Positions 47,476 through 57,617 of a stretch of DNA of 64,000 bases are shown here, one piece after another. The position numbers were made by a program, and so were the translations under genes. Every line of letters begins with the position of its first letter. The stretch's first letter is position 1. The stretch is from a virus. The DNA is taken from IMG/VR virus record IMGVR_UViG_3300036772_000211, positions 1 to 64,000 of that record; one strand, given 5' to 3'. The notes beneath the pieces were generated by a model. That model saw nothing but the letters and a program-made list of their open reading frames with translations. It was not told where the DNA came from and did no database searches.

Positions 47476-49481
47476 TGCCTGATCCGACAGTAAGCGGTCC
47501 GCCACCAGCTGTCAGCGGTCCGTCGGCGCCGCCAGGCACGGGCAACCAGCCTGATCCGATGGGTGGTTGGACCCCGCCGACGCTGGACACCTCGGGCACG
47601 CCGGATGGCTCGCAGCTGGATGCGGACTACGCCGCCGCGACGCAGGGGTTGGCAGATGCGAAGCAGGCAGTTCAGGACGCCGTCGGACGCTACCAGCAGC
47701 TGTATCAGGACTTCAACCAGGCGAAGACCGATGCTCAAGATCCGTCGAACACCAACGCAGCGCAAGAACTTCAGGCTGCCTATCAAGCCTTCGATACCGC
47801 ACAGCGCGATCTAGGGACCGCAAACACCGCGTACGCCAATGCGAGCGCGCGTGTCGCGTCTGCAGCTGAATCCGCAGCCGCACGACCAGCCAACAATCCG
47901 GCGCTGAAGGCGTACTACCAGGCACATGCCAACCAGGCGAACGCATCTGGCGCGCTCGCCACCAATCAGTCGCTGGCATTGCAGGCGACAACGCCGGAGC
48001 AGGTCAAGAACCTGGCGGCGAATACCACCAAGACGCTGCAGGACGCCCAGGATGCGGGCCTCATTACTCCGGCGCAAGTCGAGCAGATCAAGGCAAACAC
48101 CAGCCAGATCACCAGCCAGACTGCGACAGCTGATGCCATCCGTCCGTACGTCGTCCAGCAGCAGAAAGCTGCGGCGACGACGGCAACGGCGCAGGCGAAC
48201 CTCGCGCCAGAGGCCGCGCAGGCTGCGGTCGACAAGGCTCAGGCCGAGGTCGACCAGACAAAGACGCAGACGCAGCAGCTGGCGCAGACCCTGGCTAACA
48301 CGCCGACGACGTCGGAAGCGCACGACGCGATTCAGCTGCAGCTGCAGCAGGCGACGACTGACCTCGCGACCAAGCAGCAAGCGCTCGAACAGGCGCGGCA
48401 ACTCATGCCTATCGCGGTCGCGGGCGCGCAGGCCAACGTCGGCCAGACTCTGGCGACCACCCAGGCGACCCAGGCAGGCGCTGTGGCCACCCTTGCCGGT
48501 GTCGCGCAGAAGACGCTCGGTCCGCTGTACGGCGTGGGCGATCAGATCACCAAGCTGCGCGGCATGATCGCCAACGGTCAGATCCAGCCCGAGGACGCCA
48601 GCACCGCGCTCAACACCTACCTGAACAGTCAGCTGCAGGGTGCGACGCCGTTCCAGCAGGCTCAGGAAGCCAACACCTACAACCTGTCCAACCGCACGCT
48701 CGACGTCAACCAGGCCAATACGCGGCTGCAGGCTGGCGCCTCGTACGCGGGCAACACAATGGGTATGTTCGGCCAGCTGGCCGCCGGCGCGGGACCAGGG
48801 CATGGTGCCGCGATGGCAGCTGGCCTGCAGGCGGCGCTCAACATGGGGCGCCAGTACTTCGCTCAGCTGGGTGGTTTGACCAACACGCCCGCGGCGCCCA
48901 ATGCGATGTCGCAGGCTCCGACGGTGCACATCAACATCGGTAGTGGCCAGCCGACGAGCGCTGACACAACGCAATCCCAGCCGCAGCAACCCGTGCCGGC
49001 GATCAACACGACGCAGCCAGCTGGCGGCGCAGCTGTGCCAGGTACAGGTGGTATCGCTGGTGCGAATGCCAATCTGGGCGGCGCGCCGTCGGGTGGCATG
49101 TCGGGCGACTCCCTCGACTGGCAGGCTGCGACGGCAGCCATGCAGAACGCGGGCAATACGAGCGGTCTGCCGAACCCGATGACAATGGGCAACAACATGA
49201 CATTGGGTGGTGTGAACCCGGGCCTGCAGATGCCAGCGTTCGCCTCCGGCGGCGTGGTCACCAAGCCGACGGTTGCCCTGATTGGCGAGGCCGGCCCAGA
49301 AGCCGTCGTGCCGCTTGGCCATACGGGTGACGCCATTGCGTCGCACCCGTCGGTTCTGGCCGCGCTGGCCGCGCACCCGGGAGCTACGCCGAACAGCCCG
49401 TGGGGCCAGCACGTCAGCCGCTGGCGCAACGAGATCGCTTCGGGCAAGGTGTCGGTGGCTGCGGCGAGAGGAAGGCCATAG
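47475..49481 (+). CDS. Long Gln/Ala-rich coiled-coil internal or tape-measure-like protein, 668 aa
   Basis: Residues ~40-330 are Gln/Ala/Thr-rich heptads, which predict long coiled coils. The C terminus carries MPAFASGGVVTKPTVALIGEAGPEAVVPL (near 585-615; the ASGGVV...GEAGPEAV pattern is a hallmark of tape-measure C termini). In a short-tailed phage this would be an ejected internal protein. Pro/Gly-rich stretch ~470-570. Confidence 0.6.
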   Translation: MPDPTVSGPPPAVSGPSAPPGTGNQPDPMGGWTPPTLDTSGTPDGSQLDADYAAATQGLADAKQAVQDAVGRYQQLYQDFNQAKTDAQDPSNTNAAQELQAAYQAFDTAQRDLGTANTAYANASARVASAAESAAARPANNPALKAYYQAHANQANASGALATNQSLALQATTPEQVKNLAANTTKTLQDAQDAGLITPAQVEQIKANTSQITSQTATADAIRPYVVQQQKAAATTATAQANLAPEAAQAAVDKAQAEVDQTKTQTQQLAQTLANTPTTSEAHDAIQLQLQQATTDLATKQQALEQARQLMPIAVAGAQANVGQTLATTQATQAGAVATLAGVAQKTLGPLYGVGDQITKLRGMIANGQIQPEDASTALNTYLNSQLQGATPFQQAQEANTYNLSNRTLDVNQANTRLQAGASYAGNTMGMFGQLAAGAGPGHGAAMAAGLQAALNMGRQYFAQLGGLTNTPAAPNAMSQAPTVHINIGSGQPTSADTTQSQPQQPVPAINTTQPAGGAAVPGTGGIAGANANLGGAPSGGMSGDSLDWQAATAAMQNAGNTSGLPNPMTMGNNMTLGGVNPGLQMPAFASGGVVTKPTVALIGEAGPEAVVPLGHTGDAIASHPSVLAALAAHPGATPNSPWGQHVSRWRNEIASGKVSVAAARGRP

Positions 49482-49484
49482 CTC

Positions 49485-50966
49485 ATGCCGACATACTCGC
49501 TGCCAAACACCCAGACTGGCGGCAGCCAGAGCGTTGATGCAAGCTCGCTGGCTGCCGCGGAGTCTCAGGCGCAGTCAGGCGGCACGTGGTCGCCAGCCGC
49601 TGGCACGTATGGCGCGAAATCGTCACCGGGAGGCGACACTAGCGGCGGCAGCCAGGGTGGCAACCAGGGCGGCGGTAATGCCGCCGACACAGCTGCGCTC
49701 ACGGCCGCATTCAACGCTGCTGGGACGATGTCCCAGAAGCAGCTTGATCAGCAGAAAGCCGAGTTCGACGCCCAGCTTGCCTTCCAGCAGCAGCAGATGC
49801 AGCAGGAGGGCATCCCGCAGGTCGTTATCAACCAGCAGCTGGCCGTGCTCCAGCAGCAAGAGTTCGCGTTCCAGTCCAATCAGGCCGTTCAGCAGCAAGC
49901 GCTGGCTCAGGCTCAGGTCACGGGTCAGTACAGCCAGCCGTTCCAGCCGTCGACGCCCGATCAGTTCGCTCAGCAATCGAATAGCGTCCAGCAGCAGTAC
50001 ATCAACGCGCACGGCAAGGACAATCCGCAGCTTTCGGCTGCGGCTAACGCTGCGAATGCCTGGGCCGCGGATGCTTCGCAGGCGGGCCTCGCGGCGTACA
50101 ACGCGAACGGCGGCGGCACGCCACAGCAGACGTTGGCAGCCCAGCTTCAGGCGGCGAACATCGCCGCGCAGAACGCGGGCCTGACGGGCATCTTTCAAGG
50201 TTCCCCAACGCTGGCAGCGCAGCAGCAAGCCTTCGGGCAAGGCGTTACTGCCGCGGGGCTCACGGGCAGCTACCAGGGGCAGCAGACCCAGCAAGCTCAA
50301 CTGCAAGCCTTCAACGAGGCATTGCAGCAGCAACAGCTGGGCCTGGGCGCGCTGCAGACCGCGGCCACGCTCACCGGTCCCTCGAATTTCGTCCAGGCGG
50401 CGAACTACGCCCGCGGCATCCAGAACACTCAGGTGCCGCAGTTCCTGAACAACCTGCTCAGCGGCCAGAACGGCACGATCGCCACGGGTGGATCGGGGCT
50501 GAGCACGCCGCTGTCGATCGGCACATTGGCGAGCAACCTCGGCGCGACGCCGGGCAACCCGAATGGTGTCTCTGGCATGAATGGCGGCACTGGCAATGGC
50601 ACCGCGGCGACGAATGCGACTGGCGCATCACCACAGTATTCGAACATGTACTGGAATCCCAACGCGCCAGGTGCTGTTCCGCCTGGCACCCAGGCTCCCG
50701 TCCAGCAGATGGCGCTTCTTGGAAGCCCGACCTCGGCACCATCTGGCGCTACAAGTCAGCCAGACATGAATCAGACGCTCAGTCAGGCGTCGAAGGTGGC
50801 GCAGGCGGGCGGCTCAGCGCTCGGTCCGCAAGCCTGGGAGTCGCTGTCGCCAGACGAGCAGAGCATGTTCGGCTCGATGGTGGGAGGCGTGGGCGGCAGC
50901 ATGCCGACGTTCTTGCAGCAGTACAAGCAGAGCCGCATTGGGCAGGGAGCAGCGCAAGCAGCATGA
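49485..50966 (+). CDS. Gln-rich virion protein, 493 aa
   Basis: ATG 49485, 4 bp after the previous stop. About a fifth of residues are Gln (AQQQ and QQQ runs) in residues ~75-300; the end is Gly/Asn/Pro-rich. Looks like an internal virion protein that can form a channel or fibrous layer. Overlaps the next ATG by 4 bp. Confidence 0.55.
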   Translation: MPTYSLPNTQTGGSQSVDASSLAAAESQAQSGGTWSPAAGTYGAKSSPGGDTSGGSQGGNQGGGNAADTAALTAAFNAAGTMSQKQLDQQKAEFDAQLAFQQQQMQQEGIPQVVINQQLAVLQQQEFAFQSNQAVQQQALAQAQVTGQYSQPFQPSTPDQFAQQSNSVQQQYINAHGKDNPQLSAAANAANAWAADASQAGLAAYNANGGGTPQQTLAAQLQAANIAAQNAGLTGIFQGSPTLAAQQQAFGQGVTAAGLTGSYQGQQTQQAQLQAFNEALQQQQLGLGALQTAATLTGPSNFVQAANYARGIQNTQVPQFLNNLLSGQNGTIATGGSGLSTPLSIGTLASNLGATPGNPNGVSGMNGGTGNGTAATNATGASPQYSNMYWNPNAPGAVPPGTQAPVQQMALLGSPTSAPSGATSQPDMNQTLSQASKVAQAGGSALGPQAWESLSPDEQSMFGSMVGGVGGSMPTFLQQYKQSRIGQGAAQAA

Positions 50967-51184
50967 GCAACCTCACGGTGTGGAACGGTCGCGTTGCGGA
51001 GCTTCGCGAACTCAGGACGGCGATCGAGGACAACTGCACGTGTGCTAAGCAGGCCGACGCGAAGCCCGGCAATACGTGCTCGGCGCACTCGCTCATGACC
51101 GACCAGCGTGTGATGGATCACCTGGCGTTTGCAGCGCGCTACCGCTGGAAATGGCAGCTGCAGGAAGACACGCGCCAGGACTGA
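50963..51184 (+). CDS. Small Cys-containing protein, 73 aa
   Basis: ATG overlaps the previous stop. Helical with NCTCAKQADAKPGNTCSAH, a possible metal or disulfide site. 4 bp before the giant virion protein. Unknown function. Confidence 0.5.
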   Translation: MSNLTVWNGRVAELRELRTAIEDNCTCAKQADAKPGNTCSAHSLMTDQRVMDHLAFAARYRWKWQLQEDTRQD

Positions 51185-51187
51185 GGC

Positions 51188-54100
51188 GTGCCGCCGGTCT
51201 TCATCTCCAACGACGATTACCAGCAGTTCCAGGGCGATACCTGGGCGCAGCAGGCGCAGGGACAGGTCGCCGATCAGTGGGCGCAGCAGGCTAACGGCAA
51301 CGCGCCGAGCATGGTCGCAGACGCTGCAGACCGAGCCCAGCAGTCGGCGCAGGCCCAGCAGGCTGTCCAACAGGGACAGGACCAACAGGCCGGCCTCGAC
51401 AGTGCCGCGCAGCAAGGTGCGCAGGCGGGTATCCAGCAGGCTGCGACGGAGGCGCAGAACAACCAGAACGCTCAGGACTGGACGAACAAGGCGTACTCGG
51501 ATACAGCGACCAAAGTCACGGGTGTTGCGCCGCTGCCTTCGGCCGCGCCCGCCCCGGCTGCGGCTCCGTCCGACACCTCGGCGCCAGCACCAGCCGCTGT
51601 CGCACCTGACGTCACGGCGTCCGCCGCGCCGAGCGCGCCCGCCGGCCTCCCAAGCGGCGCTGCGGGCAACTTCGTGGCTTATGCGTGGCAGGCGGCACAG
51701 AAGGCTGGCATTGACCCGAACATCTTCGTGCGTCAGATCCAGCAGGAGTCGGGCTTCAATCCGACCGCCAAGAGCGGGGCTGGTGCGCAAGGTATCGCCC
51801 AGATCATGCCGGCTACGGCGAAGGGTTGGGGTGTCGATCCCAGCGACCCGCTTGCAAGCCTGGACGCCGCTGCGACGCACATGGCTGGCTACCTTCAGTC
51901 TTACGGCGGCGACTGGGCGAAAGCGCTCGCAGCGTACAACGCTGGTCCTGGCAACGTCGATAAGTTTGGCGGGGTGCCGCCCTTTGCGGAGACGCAGAAG
52001 TACGTCTCAAGCATCCTGGGCAGCGCTGGGCCGAGCGCGCAGGATTTGCTGAACAAGGCCGGCACGGCAGCACAGGGCGCAGGCACCGTGGCGAGCAGCG
52101 CCATCCAGGCGCCCGTGCAGAGCGCCCAGGACATCCTCGCGAAGGCGAACCCGTTCATCGGCAACAACTACGTGTGGGGCGGCAAGAGTCCGCAGCAGGG
52201 CTTCGACTGCTCAGGTCTGGCCGGCTACTTGACCACAGGCCAGCCTGAGTCGACCACCTCGCTGTACGGCAAGAGCACTGGTGTCGGCGCCGACCAGGCG
52301 CAGCCGGGCGACCTCGTGTTCTGGAACATGAACTCCAGCGACCCGCACGAGCAGCACGTCGCCGTCTACCTGGGCAATGGCCAGATCGTGCAGTCAGGCG
52401 GCGACCAGACGAAGGTCAACATCGGCAGCGTCAACCAGTCGATCGGCTCGGCGCCCGAGTTCCGACGCGTGAGCACGACTGCCGGCCAGGGACAGCCGGC
52501 ACAGGCTAACGCGCCAGCTGGTGCTCCACCACCCAACGCGCCGCCAGGCCAGCCGGGCCAGCCGGCCCAGCCAGCTGCGACCAACCTGAGCGACTACATC
52601 ACCCAGTACCAGGCAGCCAACAACGGAGCGATGCCCGACGATCAGGCTGTTGGCAACTTCGTGATGGGCCAGATGCAGCCTGCTGCCGGTGGCGCGCCAC
52701 CACCACCCCCGCCGCCAGGTGGTCCGAACAACAACGGCAACAACCAGAATCAGCAACAGCCGAGTCCGCTGGATACGTTTCTCACCGGACTCGGCGGCGC
52801 CGGTAGTGCGCTCGGTGGCGTGCTCAGCAACGCTGGGCAGACCGCGCAGGGTGCGCTCGGCGATCTCGGGCAAGGTGCGCAGGCAGCTGGCACTGGTGTG
52901 GTCAATGCCGCGCAGTCACCGCAGGTTCAGGGCGCGCTCGGCACTGCGGGTGACCTGGCCTCCGGCGGCATTACTCGGGCGTTCAATAACCAGCTGCAGG
53001 ATCTGGGGCAGAACGTGATCGCCCCGCCCATCAACGCCGTGGCCGACGCACTGAATCCCGCGGTCACGCCCACGCCCCCGCTCGCTCAGGGCGCGCAGGC
53101 GTTGTCGCAGCAGGATGTGCCGTTCTTGAGTGGCGCCGCGGGTGTTGCCGCGCCGTTCCTCGCTCAGCCAGGTGCGCTCGATGCGCTCATGAACCCGAAC
53201 GTGCCAGACAGCCAGAGGATGCTGGCTGTCGGCGGCGTGGCAAGCCCGCTCGCGTTGGAGCAGGGTGGCGGCGAAGCGCTGGCGAACGCGGCCGGCCGCA
53301 CCATGCAGGGCGCAAGCCTCGGCCAGCGATTGTTGGGCATTGGCCAGGACGCAGCCGACGCGACGGGCGGGGCGACAATGCCGATTGGACGCACACCGAT
53401 CGGTCAGGGTGGTCTGGGGACGCCGAACTACAACTTTGCTGAAGGGTCGCCTGAGCAGCAGATCACTCAGGTGCTGCGCAATGCAGCGTCGACCGACGAG
53501 ACAGGCCGCGCCAGGCTTACATCAGAGCAGATGTCGCAGCTACCTGGCATGCCTACTCCTGACGCGCCGTTGACTGCGCAGGGCAACACGCAGTGGAACT
53601 CTGGGCAGCCGCCGGCACTGGACGATTGGCGTTCGGCCATCGACGCGGGCATCCAGCACTCGCAGTGGTATTCGCAGTTCGCGAAGGGCATCGCCAATAC
53701 GGTTGGACGCGCGAACATTCCCGAGTTTTCATCGCTGTTCGGCATCACGTCGCCTCAGGCCAAGGTTGACGTCAACCTGTCTCAGACGCTGGCTCTCATG
53801 CGGATGGCGCGCGAGTTCGAGGCGAACGGCACCCCGTTTACCGAGCAGACCATTCAGGATTGGGTGCATGCCACGGATTCGAACGGCGTGCAGACCAACG
53901 GCATCCTGAAGAACGACGGCACGCCAGGCGGCTGGCAATCGTGGACGGGTCAGAAGGCAAAGCAGGTCGCCCAGCTTTATAGCGAGGGGAGCGTCGAGGT
54001 GCCGTCCAACGCGAAGACCCCGAGCTACGCGGGCAACATCATCTCGGCGCTAAACAATCAGTTCGATCCGAACTCCACGATTGACACGTGGATGTTTCAG

Positions 54101-57100
54101 CTTGGCGGCTATCAGAACAACAGCAAGGCTGCGAGTGAAGACCTGGCCTACCGTGCGATGCGTACGGTCAACGGGCATCTAGCCGGCGAGCTAGGGATCA
54201 CTCCGAATCAGGCGCAGGCAGCAGCGTGGTTCGGGATGAAGGCAGTCAAGGACTTTGCCGATACGGCGGGTGCTCCGCAAGCCCTGAAGTCAGCGATCGC
54301 TGACTACGGCAAGCCAGGCAGTACGACGACGCTCGGGGATCTCGTCGCGATGGGCAAGAACGAGGGTGGCCAGTTTGGCGACTACGGGAACCTGTTTGAC
54401 AGTCCGTCGGGCACCTGGCAGGACACGATCAACACCCCAAAGATCGCGCACCAACTCGGGATGCTTCCCGACAACATCACCGATACGACACCTCCGGGCG
54501 CGGCCAGTGCTGGTCAGCTAACGTATCCCGGCCAGACGACCAAGGCGATCCCGTCGTCGTTTCCAGTCACGCCAGAGGACACGGCAGCCAGGCGAACGCT
54601 CGCGGAGGGTCAAGCGCCCGTGGTCACCTTGCCAGGCATGTCGGACAACATCGCTCAGCAGCTTGGCTACGATCCGCAGACGAGCCAGTTCTCAGCGCTC
54701 GGCAACATGCCCCACATTGTGGACGCAAGCGGTGACACGACCAAGGTGCTCATTCCAGGCGGTAACGTCGACGCGGCGCTGTACGCGGGCGCGACCGTCA
54801 ATAAGGCCGCTGGCACCGACGCGATGGACGTTCACATGTTCACGCCGCAGGGCCAGGACACCATTGGTTACCACGTGGTCAACAGCGACGGCAGCAACCT
54901 CGACGGGCCACAGGCTGAGGCAGTCAGGAACGCACTCGACGCGCATGACTTGCAATACTCTGCCTCGCCAGATGGTACAATCGTACGTGTACACGCTCCT
55001 ACGAGCGGGGCCGATGAGGCTTTCCAGAGCCAGATGGCGCAGGCATTGGACAAGATGCCTAACCTTCAGGTTGAGGAACTCAAGGGTGTAGCTCAGAGCG
55101 TCGGGGCAGGTGACTATGACCAGATCATTCAAAGATATGCTTCGCGGTACGGCGCCCCCGAACAGCCCGGCGTACAAGCTGGGAACGTCGATCTCGGTGG
55201 GACCGAAGCTGGGGCCGGAGCAGCAGGGGGCGCTCAAACAGCTGGATACGGCGGAGCACTCGGAGGGGGCGGGCCAGGGGGCCAAGCCCCAGGGGCTAAC
55301 GCCGCCACCTCGCCTCAACAAGTAATCGGTGGCGCCCAGGCGGGCGCTGTCAATCCGCGGTTCGCGACCTCGCTTGGCGGCGCCGCCGCGGGGGGCCTGG
55401 CAGGCTACAACTCGGATCCGAACGCTGACGAGCAGACGAAGATCGAGCGCGCGGCAGCTGGCGCGCTCGCGGGCGCAGGACTTGGCTACGCGGCGGGTAG
55501 CATTGCCTCGGGGGGCGTCGACCCGTGGGCCGTCATCCAGGCTGAGCGCGTCGGTTCGATGGCGGGTGGCGTCTCGTCGCTTGCGCACATCGCGCTCAAC
55601 ACGCCGATCCAGGCGATGTGGAAGGTCGCGGGCGACGCGATCCTGTCGGTCAAGAGTCCTGAGACGATCCCGATGGAGTTCTTCGGCGCGTATAAAGGAT
55701 TGGCCGAGTGGCTGCCGACCGTCATCCCGCAGCTGACCGCGCCAGGGAAGCTGGCGACGCAGATCGGTGGCGTCGAGGGGCAGGCTGTCGAGACAGGGCT
55801 GATGGGGCTGGTCAAGACCCACGGCGTGCTGCAGGACTTCGCCAGTTCGGTCGGCACGAACATGGAGCTATGGCGCCTGGCAGGCGAACAGGCCGCTCAG
55901 AACAGCGTGCGCTTTTCGCCTCAATGGTGGAACGACGTCAACAAGATCGCCGCAGCGCCGCCAGGCCAGATGACTCAGCAAGCGCAACAGGTCGGCCAGC
56001 AATTCGCGCTCCGCGGTCCGCTGGGGCAGACAGGTTCGGCGATTCAGGACTTCCTGCAAGCCTCGCGGCTGGGGCGCTTGCTCAACCCGTTCTTCGGCAT
56101 CGGCGCGCACGTTGTCTCGGGTGGCATCGAGCGCTCGCCGCTTGGCGCTCTGGGCACCGCAGCTGACGTCGCGCGCGCTCCATTCGGTTTCGGACCGTAT
56201 GCAGCTACCGTTCCCGCTGGCCAGAGTCTGCTGCCAGGGGCGTCCCGCGTCAACTGGGGTGGTACGGACGCCGTAACTGCGCTCGGACCTCGTCTCAGGA
56301 ACAATATCCTGGGCCTGGGGGCCGCGGTCTGGGCGTTCAACCAGGCTGCGCAGGGCAATATCACAGGAAATGGGCCGTCAGACCCCGCAATCCGCGCGGA
56401 ATTGACGAAAACGGGCTGGGCGCCGAACTCGGTGCGCATCGGAGGCCGCTATTTCAGCCTCAATACGCTCGGCGTGGCTGGCTGGGGGCTCGCGCAGGGC
56501 GCGAATGTGTACGAAGCGACGCATACGGGCGACCAGGGCGGCTACATGAAGCCAGATGCGACCCTGCAGGACCAGTTAGGCGACGTTGCGGGCCGCATGT
56601 CGGCCTATGTTGAGAACGAAACCTTCTTGAAAGGCATCGGCGACCTCGCGGCTGCCATGCAGAACAAGGCGACAGGCTCTGGCGACGTCGCGTACGAGCT
56701 TGGCAGCATGGGATCGTCGCTCATCCCGCAAGGATCGCTGATTGGCAACGCTGCGAGCGCAATGGACCCCTTCCAGCGCAAGATTCAGACGGGTGACATC
56801 GGCCAGCAGATCGAAAATCGCATTCCAGGGCTTCGAGAGACGCTAAATCCGAAGCTGGGCGACACCGGCCAGCCGTTATCCAACCCGCAGGCGGGTTTGG
56901 GGGTGGTTTTGCCGCGAAGCAGCGTCATTCAGGACGATCCGGTGGCCAATATGCTGCTGAACGTCGGAATGAGCCCGCCGGTGGCCCCGAAGACCATTCG
57001 CGCGGGCAATGAGCAGGTTCAGATCACCCCGGACGAGCAATACCAGTACCAGACCCTCCGCGGGGCCATGTTGCAGCAGATGATGGGTCCGTTGACCTCG

Positions 57101-57412
57101 AATGCGAAATTCCTGCAGGCTCAACCCCAGGCGCGCAAGCAAGTGCTCACGAAGATGCTGTCGCAGGCCGATTCCGTGGCTCAGCGGCAGCTTCTGGGGC
57201 AGATTGCGCAGGGTGGCGCTCTGGCGGGCCGTCTAACGCCTCAGGCGAAGAATGTGGCACCGCAGAGCTTCGGCCCGCCCATGTCGATCCAGCAGTACCA
57301 GCCGCAGGGCGCTTCAGCGCCGCAGCAGAACCTGCCCGTCGAATCGGACATGGCTACTCTGTCTCCTGAGCTTCAGATGCAGCTGCAGGATCAGATGGGT
57401 GGCGGCGGGTAA
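51188..57412 (+). CDS. Giant virion protein with lytic transglycosylase and NlpC/P60 domains, 2074 aa
   Basis: GTG start. Gln/Ala-rich N terminus (~1-150). SLT-type transglycosylase at ~160-275: QESGFNPTAKSGAGAQGIAQIMP (catalytic Glu) and ALAAYNAGPGNV. NlpC/P60 peptidase at ~315-420: GFDCSGLAGYL (Cys near 341) and EQHVAVYLGNG (His near 390). Pro-rich link ~500. Later, SSLFGITSPQAKVDVNL (~840-860) resembles a domain of unknown function in other phage proteins. Hydrophobic helices occur near 1710. It should bore through the wall during infection, cutting both glycan and peptide. Confidence 0.8.
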   Translation: MPPVFISNDDYQQFQGDTWAQQAQGQVADQWAQQANGNAPSMVADAADRAQQSAQAQQAVQQGQDQQAGLDSAAQQGAQAGIQQAATEAQNNQNAQDWTNKAYSDTATKVTGVAPLPSAAPAPAAAPSDTSAPAPAAVAPDVTASAAPSAPAGLPSGAAGNFVAYAWQAAQKAGIDPNIFVRQIQQESGFNPTAKSGAGAQGIAQIMPATAKGWGVDPSDPLASLDAAATHMAGYLQSYGGDWAKALAAYNAGPGNVDKFGGVPPFAETQKYVSSILGSAGPSAQDLLNKAGTAAQGAGTVASSAIQAPVQSAQDILAKANPFIGNNYVWGGKSPQQGFDCSGLAGYLTTGQPESTTSLYGKSTGVGADQAQPGDLVFWNMNSSDPHEQHVAVYLGNGQIVQSGGDQTKVNIGSVNQSIGSAPEFRRVSTTAGQGQPAQANAPAGAPPPNAPPGQPGQPAQPAATNLSDYITQYQAANNGAMPDDQAVGNFVMGQMQPAAGGAPPPPPPPGGPNNNGNNQNQQQPSPLDTFLTGLGGAGSALGGVLSNAGQTAQGALGDLGQGAQAAGTGVVNAAQSPQVQGALGTAGDLASGGITRAFNNQLQDLGQNVIAPPINAVADALNPAVTPTPPLAQGAQALSQQDVPFLSGAAGVAAPFLAQPGALDALMNPNVPDSQRMLAVGGVASPLALEQGGGEALANAAGRTMQGASLGQRLLGIGQDAADATGGATMPIGRTPIGQGGLGTPNYNFAEGSPEQQITQVLRNAASTDETGRARLTSEQMSQLPGMPTPDAPLTAQGNTQWNSGQPPALDDWRSAIDAGIQHSQWYSQFAKGIANTVGRANIPEFSSLFGITSPQAKVDVNLSQTLALMRMAREFEANGTPFTEQTIQDWVHATDSNGVQTNGILKNDGTPGGWQSWTGQKAKQVAQLYSEGSVEVPSNAKTPSYAGNIISALNNQFDPNSTIDTWMFQLGGYQNNSKAASEDLAYRAMRTVNGHLAGELGITPNQAQAAAWFGMKAVKDFADTAGAPQALKSAIADYGKPGSTTTLGDLVAMGKNEGGQFGDYGNLFDSPSGTWQDTINTPKIAHQLGMLPDNITDTTPPGAASAGQLTYPGQTTKAIPSSFPVTPEDTAARRTLAEGQAPVVTLPGMSDNIAQQLGYDPQTSQFSALGNMPHIVDASGDTTKVLIPGGNVDAALYAGATVNKAAGTDAMDVHMFTPQGQDTIGYHVVNSDGSNLDGPQAEAVRNALDAHDLQYSASPDGTIVRVHAPTSGADEAFQSQMAQALDKMPNLQVEELKGVAQSVGAGDYDQIIQRYASRYGAPEQPGVQAGNVDLGGTEAGAGAAGGAQTAGYGGALGGGGPGGQAPGANAATSPQQVIGGAQAGAVNPRFATSLGGAAAGGLAGYNSDPNADEQTKIERAAAGALAGAGLGYAAGSIASGGVDPWAVIQAERVGSMAGGVSSLAHIALNTPIQAMWKVAGDAILSVKSPETIPMEFFGAYKGLAEWLPTVIPQLTAPGKLATQIGGVEGQAVETGLMGLVKTHGVLQDFASSVGTNMELWRLAGEQAAQNSVRFSPQWWNDVNKIAAAPPGQMTQQAQQVGQQFALRGPLGQTGSAIQDFLQASRLGRLLNPFFGIGAHVVSGGIERSPLGALGTAADVARAPFGFGPYAATVPAGQSLLPGASRVNWGGTDAVTALGPRLRNNILGLGAAVWAFNQAAQGNITGNGPSDPAIRAELTKTGWAPNSVRIGGRYFSLNTLGVAGWGLAQGANVYEATHTGDQGGYMKPDATLQDQLGDVAGRMSAYVENETFLKGIGDLAAAMQNKATGSGDVAYELGSMGSSLIPQGSLIGNAASAMDPFQRKIQTGDIGQQIENRIPGLRETLNPKLGDTGQPLSNPQAGLGVVLPRSSVIQDDPVANMLLNVGMSPPVAPKTIRAGNEQVQITPDEQYQYQTLRGAMLQQMMGPLTSNAKFLQAQPQARKQVLTKMLSQADSVAQRQLLGQIAQGGALAGRLTPQAKNVAPQSFGPPMSIQQYQPQGASAPQQNLPVESDMATLSPELQMQLQDQMGGGG

Positions 57413-57572
57413 TCCAGATCGCGCATCCCAGGATAACCACGTAGGTTCCGATCACGATGAGTACCCAGTTGGGGTACTCGCGGCTGAAGGCTCCGACGCT
57501 CACCACGGTAAGAAGTACGGCGACCGCTGTCCACGCTCCGCGCCACGCTCGCTCGCGTTGTAGGTCAGTCAC
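57354..57572 (-). CDS. Antisense two-span membrane protein, moron candidate, 72 aa
   Basis: GTG 57572. Two hydrophobic spans (about residues 12-30 and 36-54) with a short loop (SREYPN) and a polar tail. It is the only gene on this strand in the late cluster and overlaps the giant protein's end by 59 bp. It has its own leaderless promoter (TTGAGA-17-TAAAAC-6 bp-GTG) without GCATGC operators, so it may be made in the lysogen. Superinfection exclusion is a reasonable guess. Confidence 0.6.
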   Translation of the reverse strand: MTDLQRERAWRGAWTAVAVLLTVVSVGAFSREYPNWVLIVIGTYVVILGCAIWITRRHPSDPAAASEAQETE

Positions 57573-57578
57573 GAGGCC

Positions 57579-57607
57579 GTTTTACCGCTGTACCTTTGCT
57601 TTCTCAA
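57579..57607 (-). promoter_or_regulatory. Leaderless promoter of the antisense membrane gene
   Basis: TTGAGA (57607-57602), 17 bp, TAAAAC (57584-57579), then GGCCTC and GTG. Same geometry as the early promoters but with no GCATGC element. Confidence 0.65.
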
Positions 57608-57617
57608 GCTGAGGCCG

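Noticed and set aside
47811-49412. 533-codon leftward ORF across the coiled-coil gene
   Set aside because: Very Arg/Leu-rich shadow of a Gln/Ala-rich gene, no start signal or domain.
54692-55822. 376-codon leftward ORF in the giant virion gene
   Set aside because: No promoter of the leaderless type, no ribosome site, Arg-rich shadow composition.
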